Shown one piece after another: positions 15,801-17,155 of a DNA stretch of 17,155 bases. Both the position numbers and the translations under genes were made by a program. The stretch comes from a bacterium (GTDB taxonomy: Bacteria; Bacteroidota; Bacteroidia; Bacteroidales; Muribaculaceae): NCBI GenBank assembly GCA_004559845.1, contig SFWW01000015.1:1-17155 (forward strand), read 5' to 3'. Numbering within the stretch: position 1 is the stretch's first letter; the number at the start of each line of letters is the position of its first letter. Below the pieces are notes generated by a model. It was given only the letters and a program-made list of their open reading frames with translations. It ran no database searches and was not told the origin of the DNA.

Positions 15801-16361
15801 GCTCACGCCCTTCAATTCCATGTCCTTTGAAGGGAGAGCGGTGACGGTGATGTTGAAGCCCGTGTTGGAGCTCGAACTGGTGCTGTGGAAACCAAACGAG
15901 ATTTTGCCGTCTTCGGCGGTAGAGGTGTAGGTGTCGCCGTCGGTGCCGGTCACATACTTCTTCACCCAGCCGCTTGGCAGGTAACTCGATTGTTTGCCAT
16001 CAGATGATGCGCCAGAGCCGATTTTCTCAATCGCGCCATCGTACATCAGCAGATAGTTCGGACCGCTGAGGTCCACACTGTTCACTGTGATTTGAATCTT
16101 GTCGCCTTCATTCTTTGGTGCGAACACCACGCCGCAGTCGCGATAGGTTGGGATGGTCTTGCCATCTGCCACTGCTTTGAAGGTGATGGTTCCGTCCACT
16201 TCGTAGGTCTCAAGACCGTCGGAAGTCCTTAGGTAGAAAGCGCCATCGGCAGCGCTCCACGCCTTCCTCTTGCCTTCAGCCTGAGCAGTGGGAGCCACAA
16301 CGCCGCCAAGCAGCATCATGGTCAGAACACAAATCAGTTGAAAATTAAAAAAACGTCTCAT
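9846..16361 (-). CDS. Giant secreted/surface protein: CUB-like + BNR-associated repeats, beta-helix, PKD-like, DUF4465, type IX C-terminal domain
   Basis: A 2171-residue exported protein. Order, in approximate residues: signal peptide 1-28 (cut near TAQA/EG); CUB-like beta-domains at 35-177, 338-448, 596-730 and 890-1000, three of which open with an FYDDGGKD-like or related entry; each is followed by a domain resembling the BNR-repeat sialidase N-terminal family (178-330, 449-590, 734-880, 1001-1150; hallmark LxEGxNYFWVxYDV); a right-handed parallel beta-helix at 1153-1605 (PTIAAATEAL, NGTYNENV, then repeated VTIDNV-type rungs); Fn3-like 1605-1725; PKD/SprB-like 1725-1812 (GEAPYTYEW); DUF4465 1813-2020 (DSWWYGFGMSNST...); an Ig-like segment; and a beta-rich tail 2107-2171 (NVFSTTGALI...GVYLVVADG...KVLVK) like a type IX secretion sorting domain. 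There is no sialidase catalytic domain. A cobalamin riboswitch lies upstream on the same strand, pointing to a cobamide-related role. Domain names are from pattern memory. Confidence 0.9.
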   Translation of the reverse strand: MRRFFNFQLICVLTMMLLGGVVAPTAQAEGKRKAWSAADGAFYLRTSDGLETYEVDGTITFKAVADGKTIPTYRDCGVVFAPKNEGDKIQITVNSVDLSGPNYLLMYDGAIEKIGSGASSDGKQSSYLPSGWVKKYVTGTDGDTYTSTAEDGKISFGFHSTSSSSNTGFNITVTALPSKDMELKGVSLASNEAAVYRGAKNQMLMTLDVLTEGGKNAFNVDELKIATSALSGTNQVSNVRLYNGTKITADGALATAPALGDELVATNVALKSGHNIFSVVADILPDAKGSIPGISVTSIKVNGAAQTLENSTSAPVAVSNDILMTTDPTTFTISDDANFYDDGGKDGKISEKFNGTITFVPATAGQKIKVDFSKLAIFNTSSVGYNDVFKFYNGRTADDTNLITTLLKEAKVVKSSADDGSMTITLSSTTGVPADGWEAVVSQFLPGNMVFKSVSATAASTETVAAGDKNVQMLIVDVLTDNQSNPLSVTNFNLTSSDVKNIEKVSVYSLGDNTEFKTSAPFGEATVESGNIAVNGNLNLTEGHNYFAVVAQVKPDAKNGETIALSLAGATVAGESKTVAENVAQRTIANVCRATKGSHSHIIYDTWKFSDTKSTIYPSKYEAENADYIVTFTPAEEGTVAQLDFSKFDIYYSSSSYGVKAVFEVYSGTRTAAENLLWKLDDAKNSDKGPGKTLRSTAADGSITIKFNPNTMTSGYTGTGWEATVAPFKNHNMTIDKVTVNQTSTDIVPVGSADAGIIDFEVTTSGTLTKSTMSEINLDLKGCEQAVSKVSVYYNTENDAATAVAFGTVENPAATATVSGERELVEGANYFWVRYDVKNDATSGTLLDAKLVSLKTTDGNTLAVTDGDPEGAREAKNIVNMAPDTTVITVMNPTMFYDDGGKDNPVTVKFKGVTIFKPGKENCAIKIEPIKFSTGSGKFYIYNGEGVDADNLVGSYNYVGAPPTYISKAADGALTIKFDGPTSTYTKYDGFEIQVSLHELTPFVVDGIEASAPRTDDVTRGASNAPMQKIAVNVGGDRGTLKLNNISFKADGTTNVADITTARLYYTGTANAFSTDNCIATLNSVSATEANVFTAASDVEITDFGTYYFWIAYDIAAEAQAGNKVAAQATSVNVDANSVATTGNATTRTIKAGMKGVYTIGASEGANYPTIAAATEALKANGVEGAVTMQIENGTYNENVRITKIDGTSETNTITFEGKSGNRADVTIVGGGYSEPAYGSHKEGLFYIDSTSYVTVKNLSIVPCTQTYPSAIHIYNQSRHVTIDNVYVKADLVTSGYSGMYLVQTESKDEEGKNNDYLTVSNCEFYGGYMALRIGGTSYVKLTHEKGAKVINNIINEPGSKGIYFADENDGTIEGNTIFQSTSARTSYWGMDLMRVRGNMVIRNNKITNTHSYYSGGIYLRTTCYGNEDQPILVYNNSINITNSPSASSSGIQLTADNKNIHVYYNTVRIGGTNGYCYYTARVSSDEAYTNIVLKNNLLQNTTAGPTMFIYNEDYAKRVKFSHNAMLGGEGKIMKDADIEAFNTLIGDQTNFVEAANFVSETDLQLLSAGNLCAGAPIEGITTDIKGAPRNAVTPTIGAYEYKDIEVVTPEIAEGYPMVTNIGETTATVKTKWNVSGKLYTKVEKVVAQSEAAPARKAARLAKKVISADDLLTATPKEVSADEEVSTSFTDLEPGSKYQAYFLLESAIDGAKSEVVTSEVFTTLRHFDPLTLAFDNDNVRINSGATATITASVAGGEAPYTYEWRDQMNQVVSTEATLNVAPAYTYGYRLTVKSGDGQTATGKTKVLVTGETVAATFDDNYLAENTHFSGDTDNDMFYSGSFSFAVANMDSWWYGFGMSNSTSTEFKSLDDQFNSSVGSGVDGSSNYCVAYPSVTDVTVTSNEDGDIISGAFITNNAYAYSSMTNGDSFAKKFAKGDWFKLTVSGKTATGTNTLDFYLSDFRSENEADHYILNTWQWLDLRSLGKVQSLSFTFTSSDTGKYGMNTPAYFCMDNLGGVRPETEDERNVRVGDSNITLAELFNLESDGATVKYALEEVSTDGNITAAIDGDAISVNAAAGAKKVVVVSATQKGKTQYVRLTINVDASTYVGDVINPNAKVSVNGNTIKVSGAKSVNVFSTTGALISAGADTIDVVAGVYLVVADGITHKVLVK

Positions 16362-16437
16362 AAAAAATTAATATTAAGAAATATATAATCCTAAATTAAT
16401 GAGACCATCGGGGCATAGCCATTCATGGGGCACCAGC

Positions 16438-16455
16438 TTCACCGAGGTCGGTGAA
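16438..16455 (-). other. Hairpin in the leader of the giant gene
   Basis: TTCACCG and CGGTGAA form a perfect 7-bp stem around a 4-nt loop, about 80 nt before the start codon. It is flanked by three TGCCCC words on the minus strand (at 16410-16415, 16427-16432 and 16487-16492). No U-tract follows, so it is not a terminator. It may belong to the switch that hides or exposes the translation start, but this is inference. Confidence 0.35.
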
Positions 16456-16660
16456 AACAGAAGCCACAGCCACATCAGCGAGCGATGGGGCACAACGATA
16501 GCATTTTAGCGGAAGTGCTGATAAAAAAGCAATAAATGGTGGAAATAAGCTACACCACATCATCACATTCTATTATGTAATGTTTGCACTACGGTTCAAA
16601 TGCCACGTGAACCTTGCTCTGCGCCGAATAGGGGCGTTGATGCCTCTCGGCAGCTGTAGG

Positions 16661-16876
16661 CTTGCAATGTGGGCAGGTCTTCTGACTCGTCCCCATCGTG
16701 CTCACGCCTTCCCGGATAATGTGATGTAGCCTTTGTAAGAGAGATACAACCAGTGGCAATGTGTGAGCCGATGCGTCGGATTTAGTGTGGGACTTACAGC
16801 AGCGGGTACTGTTCAGGATTCGCACCTGATTCCCTTTTAATTCTGCACCTTGAGGCGCAGAAACCCTATGCAAAAG
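16661..16876 (-). promoter_or_regulatory. Cobalamin (B12) riboswitch aptamer
   Basis: On the minus strand all major landmarks are present in order: closing stem P1 (TTTGCATAGGG with CCCACATTGCAAG), the AAAAGGGAATCAGGTGCGAA segment, the TCCTGAACAGTACCCGC-TGCTGTAA core, a GCCACTGG loop, GGGAAGGC, and the B12 box AGTCAGAAGACCTGCC (16687-16672). Binding of adenosyl- or other cobamides to such aptamers normally shuts off expression of the downstream gene. The next gene on the strand is the giant DUF4465 protein, whose ATG is 300 nt away. The RNA begins almost exactly at the aptamer, judged from the promoter. Confidence 0.95.
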
Positions 16877-16888
16877 TTTTCAATACCG

Positions 16889-16920
16889 CAAAGTTATCAC
16901 TTTTTTATTAATCTCCCAAA
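16889..16920 (-). promoter_or_regulatory. Promoter driving the cobalamin riboswitch and giant gene
   Basis: On the minus strand TTTG (16920-16917), a spacer of exactly 20 bp and TAACTTTG (16896-16889, followed by C) match the Bacteroidetes consensus. The start would fall near 16882, a few bases before the aptamer's P1 stem. Confidence 0.8.
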
Positions 16921-16947
16921 AAATCCCCAAAAATCCACCCATCACCA

Positions 16948-16970
16948 ACCAAAGGGACGGTTCTTTCGGT
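16948..16970. repeat. REP-like 23-bp sequence, inverted copy of 9530-9552
   Basis: This is the exact reverse complement of the 23 bases at 9530-9552 (core AAAGGGACGGTTCTTTCGGT). It sits 28 bp upstream of the riboswitch promoter, so the two copies bracket the whole giant-gene transcription unit. Confidence 0.85.
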
Positions 16971-17073
16971 CGCTGTGCTTTTCTCGTGAAATTATTTGTG
17001 AGTTTGTGTGATGGCAATAAGTGGCTGTAAAGAATAATTCGGTTAACACTGACCAAAACAAACCAAAAGTTAC

Positions 17074-17081
17074 TATGTTTG
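17074..17081 (+). promoter_or_regulatory. Possible -7 element of a gene beyond the window
   Basis: TATGTTTG fits TAnnTTTG, but no TTTG lies at the proper distance upstream. The remaining bases to 17155 contain a short GGGGC/GCCCC hairpin (about 17135-17147) and no gene start I can support. Confidence 0.25.
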
Positions 17082-17155
17082 CAGTGGAAATGTGGTTTGG
17101 GGTTGAAGATGTCGTTGAGTGTGGACGCTCGACGGGGCTCTGCCCCTTGCCGCTG

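Noticed and set aside
9846..16361. Calling the giant protein a sialidase
   Set aside because: It has domains like the sialidase N-terminal accessory region, but no Asp-box propeller or catalytic arginine triad is visible.
16589..16873. 94-codon open frame on the minus strand
   Set aside because: It lies almost wholly within the cobalamin riboswitch aptamer, whose RNA constraint explains the sequence; the translation has no recognisable features.

Overview
The window looks like a chromosomal segment of a gut-type Bacteroidota (order Bacteroidales; a Prevotella-, Muribaculum- or Bacteroides-like organism). The evidence is a SusC/SusD locus, several MKK...SC lipoproteins, promoters of the Bacteroidetes form TTTG-N20/21-TAnnTTTG, a predicted type IX secretion C-terminal domain and a DUF4143 ATPase. 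Assignment below family level is not possible from the sequence alone.

Layout. Bases 1-4052 (+) hold the 3' part of a susC gene, then susD, a BT_2262-like lipoprotein and a 'lipid-binding' lipoprotein, spaced 17-20 bp apart and closed by a strong hairpin. The gene order matches the four-component SusCD peptide importer BT2261-BT2264 of B. thetaiotaomicron, and no glycoside hydrolase is present, so peptide import is the favoured guess. A convergent DUF4143 AAA ATPase (4234-5508, -) has four 23-bp tandem repeats behind its promoter. Next come a DUF805 membrane protein (5932-6390, +) and ribonuclease Z (6686-7612, +).

Bases 7613-9700 are a degraded, repeat-rich stretch. It has a promoter-terminator pair that could specify a very short RNA (about 7735-7808), a SanA/YdcF-like membrane protein (7896-8600, -), the C-terminal remnant of an IS1634-like transposase, a 19-bp direct repeat (7905-7923 and 9231-9249), REP-like palindromes and a small, probably truncated, lipoprotein gene.

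Bases 9758-16920 form one self-contained minus-strand transcription unit: a promoter, a cobalamin (B12) riboswitch, a leader of about 300 nt, a 2171-residue secreted protein and a terminator. The protein has a signal peptide, four alternating CUB-like and BNR-associated (sialidase N-terminal-like) modules, a right-handed beta-helix, Fn3/PKD-like domains, a DUF4465 domain and a C-terminal domain of the type IX secretion kind. A B12 riboswitch controlling a giant DUF4465 surface protein, rather than a btuB transporter operon, is the most interesting item. It predicts a cell-surface or secreted cobamide-binding protein made when B12 is scarce. A 23-bp inverted repeat (9530-9552 and 16948-16970) brackets this unit.
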